Shown: positions 42,858 through 51,827, counted from the stretch's first letter. The stretch is DNA of 64,000 bases from Desulfovibrio sp. JC010 (GCF_010470675.1 NZ_VOIQ01000017.1:39674-103673), one strand, 5' to 3'. The notes: a model not told the origin generated them from the sequence alone. Made by a program: numbers and translations.

Positions 42858-43358
42858 TTGTCCGAATTAAATATCGAATTGAATAATCCTAAAATAGTCG
42901 ATGCTGACGAATTTGCAAAGATCAAGTCTGAGTTTGCCGGAAAAAAGATTGTTTTTACTAACGGCTGTTTTGATATTCTGCATGCAGGGCATGTGGATCT
43001 GCTTTCCCGTGCGCGGGAGCAGGGTGATCTGCTGGTGCTGGGGCTGAACAGCGATAAGTCCGTGCGTTCCATCAAGGGCGAGAAACGGCCCGTGACCAGA
43101 CAGCAGCAGCGTGCTTTTGTGCTCGCCGGGCTGGCCTGTATTGATTACGTGATTTTCTTTGATGAAGACACTCCGTTCAATCTGATCAGCAAAGTTCAGC
43201 CGGATGTGCTGGTCAAGGGCGGCGACTGGTCCGTAGATAATATCGTGGGCCGTGATATCGTGGAAGAGCGTGGCGGTGAGGTGCTTTCCCTGCCTTTGCT
43301 GCCCGGCTACTCCACCACCGGGGTGATCAAATATATCCGTGATAATGATATTGAATAA
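42858..43358 (+). CDS. rfaE2: D-glycero-beta-D-manno-heptose 1-phosphate adenylyltransferase
   Basis: A 166-residue nucleotidyltransferase that makes ADP-heptose for lipopolysaccharide core. It has the cytidylyltransferase-like opening [27 protein letters not shown] with the HxGH motif (HAGH), then [16 protein letters not shown], and ends in [13 protein letters not shown], all matching the RfaE domain II (HldC) family. The kinase half is not fused, so this is the stand-alone type. The start is TTG 42858 with GGAGC nine bases before; there is no closer ATG. The leading repeat element ends just before the ribosome binding site. Confidence 0.92.
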   Translation: MSELNIELNNPKIVDADEFAKIKSEFAGKKIVFTNGCFDILHAGHVDLLSRAREQGDLLVLGLNSDKSVRSIKGEKRPVTRQQQRAFVLAGLACIDYVIFFDEDTPFNLISKVQPDVLVKGGDWSVDNIVGRDIVEERGGEVLSLPLLPGYSTTGVIKYIRDNDIE

Positions 43359-43379
43359 ATATTGAATTTTGTTTAAGTC

Positions 43380-43409
43380 TTGACAAGGTGATGTTTGTTG
43401 GGCTATTTA
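43380..43409 (+). promoter_or_regulatory. Promoter of the tRNA gene
   Basis: TTGACA (43380-43385) is followed by 18 bases and TATTTA (43404-43409). This is a near-consensus sigma70 promoter placed about 22 bases before the tRNA. Confidence 0.7.
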
Positions 43410-43430
43410 GCTCGACTCGCTTGGCGAAAC

Positions 43431-43506
43431 GGGCCAATAGCTCAGTTGGCAGAGCCCCCGGCTCATAACCGGATGGTCCCAGGTTCGAATCCTGGTTGGC
43501 CCACCA
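43431..43506 (+). tRNA. tRNA with anticodon CAU (elongator Met, or Ile2)
   Basis: A complete 76-base tRNA with CCA encoded. The acceptor stem is GGGCCAA / TTGGCCC with discriminator A, the D-loop contains CTCAGTTGGCAGAG, the anticodon arm CCGGCTCATAACCGG has anticodon CAT, and the T arm is CCAGGTTCGAATCCTGG. The G1-C72 pair excludes initiator tRNA. A CAU anticodon can also belong to the isoleucine tRNA whose C34 is changed to lysidine; the sequence alone cannot decide this. Confidence 0.95.
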
Positions 43507-43578
43507 CTAATATCATATGGAAACATACCAAAATACAATCCAGAATTTCTGTGCTTTCTAGCCTTGTGAAAGCTGTTG

Positions 43579-43617
43579 TGCTCCCGGGGGACAGCCCTTG
43601 CGGGAGCATATTATTTT
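43579..43617 (+). terminator. Terminator after the tRNA
   Basis: TGCTCCCG (43579-43586) pairs with CGGGAGCA (43601-43608), followed by TATTATTTTATT. Confidence 0.8.
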
Positions 43618-43685
43618 ATTGTATTTTGATGTGTTGAATTTGATTACGAGCGGAAATAATTGAACATCTTTCAAGTGTGGCCGTT

Positions 43686-44495
43686 ATGAAGACAGCAGAT
43701 GTTATCAGCAGGATCGAGTCACTTGTTCCTTCGGGGTATGCCGCTCCGTGGGATAATTGCGGTGTTCAGATCGCAGGCCGGGAAAGGGATGTAGCAAAGA
43801 TTGCAGTAGCCCTTGATCCGTTGCCGCAGGTCATAGCCGAATCCCTTGAATGGGGGGCGGAGTTTGTTCTGACCCACCATCCGCTGGCTATTGATCCGAA
43901 GCTGCCTGCCAAGCTGGACTGGTTTCATGATGTAATGAAGCAGGTCTTCTGCGCGGAGGCGACCCTTTTTGCTTCGCACACCTCTTTGGATGTGCAGTTC
44001 AAGGGGGCCGTTTCGTGGCTTGGGCGCGAGCTTGAGTTGGAAAATCTGCGGGTGCTGGATTCGGTTGCGGAAAACGAAGCCGGTGATATACTTGGGTACG
44101 GTTGTATCGGTGAGTATTCCGCTCCGGTTGTTTTCACGGATTTTGTGGAGCGTGTTGCGCAGCTTTCCGGGTGCGGGGTTGTGGCCCTGTGTGGACCGGA
44201 GCCTGAGAAGGTGGGCTGTGTGGCCATGTGTCCCGGTTCGGGATCTTCGCTCATGGATAAGGCTTTCGGCCTTGGAGCGGATGTATTTATCACCGGGGAT
44301 GTAAAGTATCATCCCGCGCAGGAAACTGTGGGCGCGGTGCTGGATGTGGGGCATTTTTCTCTGGAAGAGGAGATGATGCGCCGTTTTTCCGTTGTTCTTG
44401 CTGAAGAGCTCGGAAAGGAAGTGGAAGTGAAATTTTTCAGCGGACGCAATCCCTTTGCCTATCATGTGCAGGGTGAGGGCGTGCGCAGGCCCTAA
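43686..44495 (+). CDS. Nif3-like dinuclear metal-centre protein
   Basis: A 269-residue member of the Nif3/YbgI family (GTP cyclohydrolase I type 2-like fold), which binds two metal ions. Metal ligands lie in FVLTHHPLAI, SHTSLD and the C-terminal VGHFSLEE. The N-terminus MKTADVISRIESLVPSGYAAPWDNCGVQI is typical. It is often beside a zinc-ribbon DUF164 protein, as here. Function is unsettled: tests in other bacteria suggest a role in metal or phosphoester chemistry. GTG 43677 would add three residues; no good ribosome binding site is visible before either start. Confidence 0.88.
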   Translation: MKTADVISRIESLVPSGYAAPWDNCGVQIAGRERDVAKIAVALDPLPQVIAESLEWGAEFVLTHHPLAIDPKLPAKLDWFHDVMKQVFCAEATLFASHTSLDVQFKGAVSWLGRELELENLRVLDSVAENEAGDILGYGCIGEYSAPVVFTDFVERVAQLSGCGVVALCGPEPEKVGCVAMCPGSGSSLMDKAFGLGADVFITGDVKYHPAQETVGAVLDVGHFSLEEEMMRRFSVVLAEELGKEVEVKFFSGRNPFAYHVQGEGVRRP

Positions 44496-44620
44496 TAGGG
44501 CTGTCATGACAAAAGAGAATCAACAGAACCGTAGAGGCCTTACGGAACTGTAAAGTTTAAGTTTCCGAACATCGATGTGGCGGATCGTTTTAAAGACCGT
44601 CCGCAAAAGGGGACCCCATA

Positions 44621-45373
44621 ATGTATGAAAAACAGATAGAACAGCTTGTTGTTTTGCAGAAGGTTGATGATGAAATTCTCCTTCTTGAAGCGGAAATCGA
44701 CCAGGCACCCAAAGACGTGGCTGCCCTTGAATCCCGCAAGGAATCCCTTGAAAAGCGCAAACAGCAGCTGACCGAAAAGCTTGACCTGCTTGCTGAGCAG
44801 AAGAAAAAGCTTGAGACCGAGATCGAAGAAGATGCCGTCAAGGTCAAAAAGAGCAAGAGCAAGCTGATGCTGGTTGGTACTACCAAGGAATACCACGCCA
44901 TGATGCGTGAGATGGACAGCCTTGAAAAGCTGAACAGACTCCGCGAAGAAGAAAAGGTAACCGTTCTTGAAGAAACCGAGCGTCAGACCGAACTCATGGC
45001 TGACATCGAAGGTAAAATCAAGGAACTGGACGAAGAGCTGGACGACAAGCGTGCCGGACTCAAGGAAAGGCTTGATGCCGCCAACAGCCAACTGGACAAG
45101 CTCACCAAGCGCCGCAACAAAGCCGGCGATGTTGTGCCCAAGCCTATTCTCGGCCGTTACGAATTCATCCGTTCCCGTCTGGAGCACCCGGTTATCGTTC
45201 CTGTTGAAGATGCTGTCTGCGCAGGATGTCACATCATGATTCCGCCGCAGGAATACAACGTACTGCAGGAAGGCAAGCAGATTTTGAGCTGCCCCAACTG
45301 CCAGCGTCTCATCTACTGGATTGAGCACATTCCCGAAGCTGCAAAGCCTAAAGCTCTCCAGAAAGAAGATTAA
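44621..45373 (+). CDS. C4-type zinc-ribbon, coiled-coil protein (DUF164)
   Basis: A 250-residue protein with a long charged coiled coil (about residues 5-165, strongly Lys/Glu with heptad leucines) and a C-terminal zinc ribbon with two CxxC pairs: CAGCHIMIPPQEYNVLQEG and CPNCQRLIYW. This fits the CT398/DUF164 family. In Chlamydia and others, relatives bind the sigma54 factor or flagellar proteins; a role here is not established. It follows the Nif3-like gene by 125 bases, the usual neighbour pair. High-expression codon bias is visible. Confidence 0.9.
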   Translation: MYEKQIEQLVVLQKVDDEILLLEAEIDQAPKDVAALESRKESLEKRKQQLTEKLDLLAEQKKKLETEIEEDAVKVKKSKSKLMLVGTTKEYHAMMREMDSLEKLNRLREEEKVTVLEETERQTELMADIEGKIKELDEELDDKRAGLKERLDAANSQLDKLTKRRNKAGDVVPKPILGRYEFIRSRLEHPVIVPVEDAVCAGCHIMIPPQEYNVLQEGKQILSCPNCQRLIYWIEHIPEAAKPKALQKED

Positions 45374-45379
45374 TTTTAT

Positions 45380-45556
45380 AGCCTCCGGCGGCTGGGGAAG
45401 GGGATCTTTTGGGAAAAGTTCCCCTTCCCCAGACCCCATCCCCTCAAAACTTTTCAGTATGCTTCGCAGCTTCGTTTGCTAAAGCGGCGAAGCCATAATA
45501 AAAGGTTTTGGGATTCTTAAACCCTTTTGCAAAAGGGTTTAAGCCGCCGGAGGCAG
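45380..45556 (+). repeat. Modular intergenic repeat, copy 3 (composite)
   Basis: It begins with a GCCTCCGGCGG block, then a very long hairpin CTGGGGAAGGGGA / TTCCCCTTCCCCAG (45392-45432), then GCGGCGAAGCC, GGTTTTGGGATTC, the hairpin TTAAACCCTTTT / AAAAGGGTTTAA (45517-45542) and GCCGCCGGAGGC. The GGGGAAGGGG hairpin recurs in copy 6 at 58559-58600. It lies directly before RNase P RNA, so the first hairpin may also end the upstream gene's transcript. Confidence 0.8.
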
Positions 45557-45563
45557 GTTTTTC

Positions 45564-45922
45564 GGAGTTGGACGGATCATCGCCGCGGCATTCGTGCCGG
45601 GGAGGAAAGTCCGGGCTCCGCAGGGCAGGGCGCTGGGTAACTCCCAGCGGAAGTGATTCCGGGAAAGTGCCACAGAAAACAGACCGCCCCGGTGATTTAT
45701 CATCGGAGTAAGGGTGAAACGGTGGTGTAAGAGACCACCGGCGGGTATGGTGACATATCCGGCCAGGTAAACCCCGTCCGGAGCAAGACCAAATAGGGAA
45801 GTGTTTGAGGCCGGCCCGGCCGAGCTTTCGGGTAGGTTGCTTGAGGTGTATGGTAACATGCATCCTAGAGGAATGATGATCATCCGTTCGCGGATACAGG
45901 ACCCGGCTTATAGTCCGACTCC
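45564..45922 (+). ncRNA. rnpB: RNase P RNA
   Basis: The catalytic RNA of RNase P, bacterial type A, which removes 5' leaders from pre-tRNAs. The ends pair as helix P1 (GGAGTTGGAC with GTCCGACTCC). Conserved universal segments are present: GAGGAAAGTCCGGGCT near 45600, GGGTAACTCCCAG, AGGGTGAAACGGTG, and near the 3' end ACAGGACCCGGCTTATAG, the J15/tRNA-binding region. Length of about 359 bases is normal. A terminator follows at 45947. Confidence 0.95.
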
Positions 45923-45946
45923 TCTTTTACTTGTAGAGATTAAAAA

Positions 45947-45976
45947 GGGGCAGCCTTTGGGCTGCCCCTTTTTTTT
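45947..45976 (+). terminator. Terminator after rnpB
   Basis: GGGGCAGC (45947-45954) pairs with GCTGCCCC (45961-45968), followed by eight T. Confidence 0.95.
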
Positions 45977-45992
45977 GTTATATGACGGTTTG

Positions 45993-46106
45993 CTATGCAA
46001 AGCGGCGAAGCCGAACTAAAAAAGTTTGGGATTCTTAAACCCTTTTCAAAGGGTTTAAGCCGCCGGAGGCAAAATCTTTATATAAAAAGCGCGAAGCGCA
46101 TCAAAT
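45993..46106 (+). repeat. Modular intergenic repeat, copy 4 (complete short form)
   Basis: It holds all four short-form modules in order: GCAAAGCGGCGAAGCC, AAAGTTTGGGATTC, the hairpin TTAAACCCTTT / AAAGGGTTTAA (46035-46057), GCCGCCGGAGGCAAAATCTTT, and AAAAAGCGCGAAGCGCATCAAAT. It is nearly identical to copy 5. It ends 15 bases before the ispDF start codon. Confidence 0.88.
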
Positions 46107-46121
46107 CAAAGGTTTTCCATT

Positions 46122-47312
46122 ATGACCAAATCCGGTGAAACATGGGCCATCCTGCTGGCAGCTGGCAGCGGAACACGGATGGCAAATGCTGTGGGCGGAG
46201 TCAAAAAACAATTTTTAGAGTGGAAGGGCTTTCCGCTTTTCTGGCATTCGGCCATTACTTTTTCCAATACCCCTGCTGTTTCCGGCATTGTGTTTGTGTT
46301 CCCGCCTGATCAGGTGGAGGAGATGAAAGAGGTTGTTGCCGGGCTGGACGGCGCGGATTCCCTTGGCATGCGTTTCAAGGTTGTGCCCGGGGGCAAACGC
46401 CGTCAGGATTCCGTGTTTAACGGCTTGAACGAACTCCCTTCAGGGTGTACGCATGTGCTGGTCCATGATTCCGCACGGCCCTTTGCTTCGGTGAAGATGG
46501 TCAGCGGCATTATTGATAGATTGCAATCCGGTGATGAGGCGGTCATTCCGGCAATTGATGTGACCGATACCATCAAGGAAGTGGAAGGCGGGATAGTTGA
46601 AAAGACTCTGACCCGCTCCCGGTTGAAAGCGGTGCAGACCCCGCAGGGATTTGCACTGCCGACCCTTTACGCTGCCCATAAGCAGGCCGAAGAAGAGGGC
46701 TGGGATGTGACTGATGATGCTTCCATGGTGGAAATGGCCGGAAAAGACGTTCATATTTGCGAGGGAGAAGAGGGTAACATTAAGATGACCAATCCCGAAG
46801 ATTTGAAAAAGATCGAAGAGGACAAGCGGACCATTCCCTGCGTGGGCTGGGGCTACGATGTCCATAAGTACGGTGAAGGGCGTCCCATGGTGCTGGGCGG
46901 TGTGCCCATTCCGGGCGGCCCGGAAGTCATTGCCCATTCCGATGGCGATGTGCTGCTGCATGCGTTGGCCGATGCTATTCTGGGGCTTTTCGGCGGCGGT
47001 GATATAGGGCACCATTTCCCGGATACTTCAGCTGCCTGCGAAAATATGTCCAGCGGGATTATTGTGAAAGAGGTCATGGTCAAGGCCGAGGAGGCCGGGG
47101 TGGAGATCGTCCATGTGGATATGACCATCATTGCCCAGATTCCCAAACTTTCCCCGCACCGGGAGCTGATCCGCAAGAATGTGGCTTCAGTCATGGGGCT
47201 GGATAAGGCTCAGGTCAATGTGAAGGCCACCACCGAAGAAAAGCTCGGCTTTACCGGTGAGAAAAAAGGCATCAAGGCCGTGGCTGCGGTGACCGGGTTG
47301 AAGAAGATTTAG
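46122..47312 (+). CDS. ispDF: Bifunctional IspD-IspF of the MEP isoprenoid pathway
   Basis: A 396-residue fusion that carries out two non-adjacent steps of isoprenoid synthesis. Residues 1-228 are 4-diphosphocytidyl-methylerythritol synthase (IspD) with ILLAAGSGTRMANAVGGVKKQFLEWKG and DSARPFAS. Residues 238-396 are 2-C-methylerythritol 2,4-cyclodiphosphate synthase (IspF) with the zinc-binding WGYDVHKYGEGRPMVLGGV, HSDGDVLLHALADAILG and the GDIGHHFPDTS motif. Such fusions are standard in delta- and alphaproteobacteria. Start ATG 46122 is preceded by the AAAGG that abuts a repeat copy. It begins a cluster with an unknown membrane-anchored gene and cysS. Confidence 0.96.
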   Translation: MTKSGETWAILLAAGSGTRMANAVGGVKKQFLEWKGFPLFWHSAITFSNTPAVSGIVFVFPPDQVEEMKEVVAGLDGADSLGMRFKVVPGGKRRQDSVFNGLNELPSGCTHVLVHDSARPFASVKMVSGIIDRLQSGDEAVIPAIDVTDTIKEVEGGIVEKTLTRSRLKAVQTPQGFALPTLYAAHKQAEEEGWDVTDDASMVEMAGKDVHICEGEEGNIKMTNPEDLKKIEEDKRTIPCVGWGYDVHKYGEGRPMVLGGVPIPGGPEVIAHSDGDVLLHALADAILGLFGGGDIGHHFPDTSAACENMSSGIIVKEVMVKAEEAGVEIVHVDMTIIAQIPKLSPHRELIRKNVASVMGLDKAQVNVKATTEEKLGFTGEKKGIKAVAAVTGLKKI

Positions 47313-47386
47313 GTGTGTACTTTAAATAATTTGTAGTTATTTAAATAGAGATTAATTTACTGCTGTTTTTGAGGAAAGGTTTGAAT

Positions 47387-48274
47387 ATGAGCGGGAAATC
47401 CTTTTTGAAATTATTTCTGGTGCTGGCGCTGCTTGCTGCGGCTGCTGCCGGGGGATATTTCAAGCTGGAGGAGTTTTCCGCTGCCAAGGTCCGCGAAGCC
47501 GTGGCCCGTCACGATGACCTGTTGCAGGTGGATTTTGAGCGGGCATTGATCAACCCCCTTGATGAATCTCTGCATGTCTGGGGACTTGATTGCAGGTTTG
47601 CCACCGGAGCCTGCTGCACGGTGCGCAAGGTGGAAGTGGAATCTTTTGACCGCAAGCACAGCGTTCCCCGTTTTTTCCGGGGCAGGGTGCAGGGTGTTTC
47701 CATTCCGGTTGAGTTTGTAAATTTCGGCACTCTTGCCCGTGATTTTCGCGATCTGGGCTATGAAAAGCTGGATTTTGACCTATTCGCCGACTACAGCTAT
47801 GAAGACGAAACCAAGCGGCTGACAGTTAAGTCGATTAATTTTGACGGAGCGGACCTTTGCCGGGTCAGTGCCGGGTTCAGTCTCGGTGATGTAAGTCTGC
47901 GCGGTCCCGGAATCAGCGGATTTATCGGCACCAGCATGCTGGACGGTTCGCTGGTCTGGCAGGATTTATCACTTACGGAAAAACTGGTCGCCCTTTCGGC
48001 ACATGTAGAAGGAGTGCCTCCTGATAGTTACCGGAAGAGCCTGCTGGAATCGCTGCAGCTGGACATGCAGCAGGCCAGAAGCCTCGGCAACGGCTATGCC
48101 GAGAATTTTTACGGCGAACTTATGAAATTTATTGAGAAGCCCGAACGGCTTGTCGTCAGGGTGGAACCGACGGAGCCCGTCCCTTTGCTGTATATGTTCA
48201 TGGGACGCAGCTTTGAAGAATTGCTGGACCTGTACGGAATTACGGTCGAAGCAAATTTTTATTCAAGAAAATAA
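47387..48274 (+). CDS. Uncharacterised membrane-anchored protein
   Basis: A 295-residue protein with one N-terminal helix (about 6-24) and a large exported domain of mixed structure; no enzymatic motif is visible and I cannot name its family. It contains one early cysteine cluster (LDCRFATGACCTV, residues about 66-78). ATG 47387 has GAGGAAAGG seven bases upstream; the TTG at 47369 lies within that ribosome binding site. It lies in the ispDF-cysS cluster, the stop being nine bases from the cysS start, so expression is shared. Confidence 0.7.
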   Translation: MSGKSFLKLFLVLALLAAAAAGGYFKLEEFSAAKVREAVARHDDLLQVDFERALINPLDESLHVWGLDCRFATGACCTVRKVEVESFDRKHSVPRFFRGRVQGVSIPVEFVNFGTLARDFRDLGYEKLDFDLFADYSYEDETKRLTVKSINFDGADLCRVSAGFSLGDVSLRGPGISGFIGTSMLDGSLVWQDLSLTEKLVALSAHVEGVPPDSYRKSLLESLQLDMQQARSLGNGYAENFYGELMKFIEKPERLVVRVEPTEPVPLLYMFMGRSFEELLDLYGITVEANFYSRK

Positions 48275-48283
48275 GGAGTGGCT

Positions 48284-49741
48284 ATGCGCCTTTACAATAC
48301 ACTCAAACGGAAGAAAGAAGAGTTCGTACCTTTAAACGGCAACAAGGTTAATCTTTACGCCTGCGGCATCACCGCTTACGACCTCTGCCACATCGGGCAT
48401 GCCCGTTCTTCCGTTGTTTTTGATATTCTGGTCCGTTACCTGCGTTTCAAAGGTTATGATGTGACTTTTGTGCGCAATTTTACCGACATTGATGACAAGA
48501 TCATCAACCGGGCCAATGAAACCGGGGTTTCTTCCAAAGATCTGGCCGAGAAATTCATCGGCGAGTTTTACGTGGACATGGATAAGCTGAACATCCTGCG
48601 CGCGGATATCGAACCCAAGTGTACCGAGCACATTTCTGAGATGATCGAGCTGACCGAGACCCTGATCAAGAAAGATCACGCTTACGCCACTCCGTCCGGT
48701 GATGTTTATTTCAAGGTCCGTTCCTTCGATGATTACGGTAAGCTTTCCGGTAGGAATATCGAAGATTTACAGTCCGGCGCACGCATCCAGCCCGGTGAAG
48801 AAAAGAAAGATCCCCTTGATTTCGCACTCTGGAAAGCGGCCAAGCCCGGCGAACCTTCATGGGAAAGCCCGTGGGGAGAAGGCCGCCCCGGCTGGCACCT
48901 CGAATGTTCGGCCATGAGCGAAAAATATTTCGAACTTCCTTTTGATATTCACGGCGGCGGACAGGACTTGAGTTTTCCCCACCATGAAAATGAAATTGCC
49001 CAGAGTGAGGCGGCCACCGGAAAGGAAATGGCCCGTTTCTGGGTTCATAACGGTTTTGTGCAGATCAATTCCGAGAAGATGTCCAAGTCCCTAGGCAACT
49101 TTTTCACCATCCGGGATATTCTGGATAAATTCATGCCCGAAACCCTGCGTTATTTCCTGCTGACCATGCATTACCGCAGCCCCCTCGATTTCTCTTTTGA
49201 AGCTTTGGAAGAAGCTGAAAAAGGTATCCGCCGTGTATACTCCGCACTGGAGCAGACCGGGGAAGCCTTGAATAAAGCCAAATGGTCCAAGGCCGCCCTT
49301 CCTGAAGAGGTTGTTGCCGAGATCGAAGAAGCTGAAAAGGGCTGGGCCGAGGCCATGGAAGATGACATGAACACCGCCGGGGCAATGGGGCATATGTTTA
49401 CCCTGATCCGTCTGGCCGGGCGTATCGGCGAAGAAAAAGCATGGCGTAAGTCCGAAGGCGGACGTGATGCATGGACCCGTATCCTTGAAGATATGAAAAA
49501 ATGGGGCGAAGTATTCGGCATATTTACCCGCGATCCCAAGGAATTCCTTGAAGAACTCAAGCTGTGCATGCTGGAGCGCAAGGGAATCGAGGTCGCAAAA
49601 GTTGAAGAACTGGTGGCCGCCCGTCAGGATGCCCGTAAGAATAAAGATTTCGGGCGTTCCGATGAAATCCGGGATGAGCTGATCGAGTTGGGTATCGAAG
49701 TGAAAGACACTCCGCAGGGCGCGGTCTGGTCCGTTATTTAA
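48284..49741 (+). CDS. cysS: Cysteinyl-tRNA synthetase
   Basis: A 485-residue class I synthetase that charges tRNA-Cys. The HIGH motif is in YACGITAYDLCHIGHARSS with the first zinc ligand Cys, the KMSKS motif in KMSKSLGNFFTIRDIL, and further zinc ligands in LECSAMSEKY and PHHENEIAQSEA. The C-terminal DALR-type region ends in DTPQGAVWSVI, typical of the family. ATG 48284 has GGAG five bases upstream; GTG 48278 lies inside that ribosome binding site. It is the third gene of the ispDF cluster. Confidence 0.96.
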   Translation: MRLYNTLKRKKEEFVPLNGNKVNLYACGITAYDLCHIGHARSSVVFDILVRYLRFKGYDVTFVRNFTDIDDKIINRANETGVSSKDLAEKFIGEFYVDMDKLNILRADIEPKCTEHISEMIELTETLIKKDHAYATPSGDVYFKVRSFDDYGKLSGRNIEDLQSGARIQPGEEKKDPLDFALWKAAKPGEPSWESPWGEGRPGWHLECSAMSEKYFELPFDIHGGGQDLSFPHHENEIAQSEAATGKEMARFWVHNGFVQINSEKMSKSLGNFFTIRDILDKFMPETLRYFLLTMHYRSPLDFSFEALEEAEKGIRRVYSALEQTGEALNKAKWSKAALPEEVVAEIEEAEKGWAEAMEDDMNTAGAMGHMFTLIRLAGRIGEEKAWRKSEGGRDAWTRILEDMKKWGEVFGIFTRDPKEFLEELKLCMLERKGIEVAKVEELVAARQDARKNKDFGRSDEIRDELIELGIEVKDTPQGAVWSVI

Positions 49742-49770
49742 AATTACCGTTTTATAAATTAAGCACTTTT

Positions 49771-49806
49771 AAAGAAACCGGATTTCGATCCGGTTTCTTT
49801 TTTTTT
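49771..49806 (+). terminator. Terminator after cysS
   Basis: AAAGAAACCGGAT pairs with ATCCGGTTTCTTT across TTCG, followed by a long T run. Confidence 0.95.
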
Positions 49807-49854
49807 ATTAACAGGGTATAATTAAAGAAAATCTTTTTTGTTTCGAAGGTGTGC

Positions 49855-51561
49855 ATGCGAATCGGGTTAAAAGGTAAAAGCTATCTCATTGTTTTTCTGC
49901 TCTGTCTGCTGATTTTTGTGGGCAGTGGGCTGCTGGTTTTCAAGCTGAATAGAAGTGCTATTTCCAGTCTTGAAAAAGTGTTGATGGAGGAAAACCTGAG
50001 CAGAGCCGATTTTGCCATGAAGGAAAGTTCGGAGGCATTGCAAAGACTTACCCGTGACTGGGCCTGGTGGGATGATTCTTATGATTTTTCCAGAAAATTT
50101 AATGAGGATTATGTTAATTCAAACCTTACTTCCGAGATACTGATCAATCTTGATCTTGATGTTGTATTGTTTTTTGACGATCAGGGCGGCTTTCTGTTTT
50201 CTCACTCTGCAGATGGTGCCGAAAACGTAGAGTCATGCTTTTTAAAAAAAGAGTGTGCCGGATATGAGCTTGTCCACAAGTGCGGACTTGACGGGCTGAC
50301 CGGACTGTTGCGGGTCAACCACAGATTGATGCAGGTCTCCGCCCAGAAAATTATGAACAGCCAGATGGCCGGGAAACCCAGCGGAACGTTGGTTATGGGA
50401 CGTTTTTTCGGAGACCGTCAGCTCGAAAAACTGGGTAAATCGTTACAGATGGATCTTTCTTTTCAGGAAATGAAAGATGGTCCGTCAAAAGATGTTTTTT
50501 TTGAGTTTCCCAAAGAAAAAGATGTCGAAATTAAAGGCTTTATGCTTCTTAAAGATGTCTTCGGCAAGCCTCTTGTGCTTTTGTCTCTGGCCATGGAGCG
50601 GGATGCTTATAGAATCGGGAAGTCTACGTTTACTGTGTTTATCTGGTTTATGTGCGGTTCTTTGTTGCTGCTCGGGGTTGCCGCCATTTTTGTGCTTAAT
50701 CGGCATTTTGTTTCACGGGTGAAAATGTTGCAGGCCCAGTTGCGCGGTGAATATTTTACCGGACCGGAGAAGAGAAAAATCAGTTTGAGCGGAAGTGATG
50801 AGCTCAGCGAATTGTCGAGATCATTGAATGATATATTGGCCCTGCTTCAGGAAGAAAAAACAAAGGCTGAGACCGCCAGCCGGGTGAAGACCGAGTTTCT
50901 TGCCAATATGAGCCATGAGATCCGTACTCCCATGCATTCCATTCTGGGGATGGTGGAGCTGCTTAATGAAACTAAGCTGAATGATGAGCAGCGTGAATTT
51001 CTGGGGATTGCCGGAACAGCCGGGGAAAATCTTCTGGAAATTATTAATGATGTTCTTGAAATATCAAAGATTGAGGCCGGGCATCTGGAAATAGAAAGCC
51101 ATGATTTCCTGCTCCATGAGATGGTGGAGCGTGTGGTCGGGGTCTTTGCTGTGGACGCTGCACGCAAAGGGCTGCAGGTGGTCTGCCATATTGATGATAA
51201 CGTTCCCGACAAAGTCAGGGGAGATGCCACCAGAATCCGGCAGGTTCTTAATAACCTGATCAGCAACGGGGTTAAATTCACCAGCGAAGGGACAATTAGC
51301 ATAGCTCTCACCTTTGAAGATGGGAAGATTCAATTCATGGTCAAAGATGAAGGTATCGGAATTGCCGCAGATAAGCTCAATGATATTTTTGACAGCTTTA
51401 CGCAGGCGGATTCTTCCACTTCCCGGAAATACGGAGGTACCGGACTGGGCTTACCCATCTCCCGCAAGCTGGTTGAAATGATGGGCGGTGAAATCAGCGT
51501 ATCCAGCACTCTGGGCGAGGGAACTGTTTTTCGTTTCCATGTAAATCTGAAGTCGGTTTAA
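49855..51561 (+). CDS. CHASE4-domain sensor histidine kinase
   Basis: A 568-residue membrane kinase. Helix 1 (about 9-28) is followed by a periplasmic CHASE4-type domain (about 35-245; [25 protein letters not shown] is the defining motif), helix 2 (about 258-280), a HAMP-like linker, then H-box [24 protein letters not shown]-box [13 protein letters not shown]1 [13 protein letters not shown] and G2 [19 protein letters not shown]. The H-box is the type used by hybrid kinases, yet no receiver domain follows, so it should pass phosphate to a separate partner. ATG 49855 has AAGG seven bases upstream. It is a single-gene unit. Confidence 0.9.
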   Translation: MRIGLKGKSYLIVFLLCLLIFVGSGLLVFKLNRSAISSLEKVLMEENLSRADFAMKESSEALQRLTRDWAWWDDSYDFSRKFNEDYVNSNLTSEILINLDLDVVLFFDDQGGFLFSHSADGAENVESCFLKKECAGYELVHKCGLDGLTGLLRVNHRLMQVSAQKIMNSQMAGKPSGTLVMGRFFGDRQLEKLGKSLQMDLSFQEMKDGPSKDVFFEFPKEKDVEIKGFMLLKDVFGKPLVLLSLAMERDAYRIGKSTFTVFIWFMCGSLLLLGVAAIFVLNRHFVSRVKMLQAQLRGEYFTGPEKRKISLSGSDELSELSRSLNDILALLQEEKTKAETASRVKTEFLANMSHEIRTPMHSILGMVELLNETKLNDEQREFLGIAGTAGENLLEIINDVLEISKIEAGHLEIESHDFLLHEMVERVVGVFAVDAARKGLQVVCHIDDNVPDKVRGDATRIRQVLNNLISNGVKFTSEGTISIALTFEDGKIQFMVKDEGIGIAADKLNDIFDSFTQADSSTSRKYGGTGLGLPISRKLVEMMGGEISVSSTLGEGTVFRFHVNLKSV

Positions 51562-51603
51562 ATCTTACCTATCAGTATGAATGATTGTTCTTGTGGTCTG
51601 CTA

Positions 51604-51632
51604 TTGACAAGGTTAATCTAGGATTTAACTGT
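51604..51632 (+). promoter_or_regulatory. Possible promoter of the small-selenoprotein/FmdB unit
   Basis: A perfect TTGACA (51604-51609) lies about 60 bases before the ATG at 51669; a weak TAACTG or TTTAAC box about 16 bases further would be the -10. The -10 match is poor. Confidence 0.4.
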
Positions 51633-51668
51633 TTATGAAAGTGTAGATAAACAACCTGTGAGGTTTAC

Positions 51669-51824
51669 ATGTCTGATTTACTTAGTCTGATTGCGGTTTT
51701 CGCAGTCGTGTTTCTGATCGTGAAAGTGGTTATTCCCAAATTGGGAATTTCCCCGTGACAGCTTGCCAAAAGAGGGTCCCGTGAGGACTCCGAAAATAAA
51801 GACGGCGGTTGCGGGGGCAATTAA
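51669..51824 (+). CDS. Candidate small membrane selenoprotein (in-frame TGA at codon 30)
   Basis: A GAGGT ribosome binding site (51660-51664) lies four bases before ATG 51669. Read up to the TGA at 51756-51758, the product is a 29-residue membrane helix (MSDLLSLIAVFAVVFLIVKV, then VIPKLGISP). Read through the TGA, 21 further codons add QLAKRGSREDSENKDG and the tail GCGGN, ending at TAA 51822-51824, three bases before the next start. From 21 bases after the TGA, GGGTCC (51774-51779) pairs with GGACTC (51785-51790) around a CGTGA loop with G as second base, which is the layout of a bacterial SECIS. I infer a 51-residue protein with selenocysteine at 30; a plain 29-residue peptide is the alternative. 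Family unknown to me. Confidence 0.55.
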
Positions 51825-51827
51825 GAG

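Noticed and set aside
43395..43637. 80-codon ORF across the tRNA
   Set aside because: It reads through a well-folded tRNA and has no coding support.
45801..46019. Short ORF inside RNase P RNA
   Set aside because: It lies within the conserved rnpB structure and terminator.
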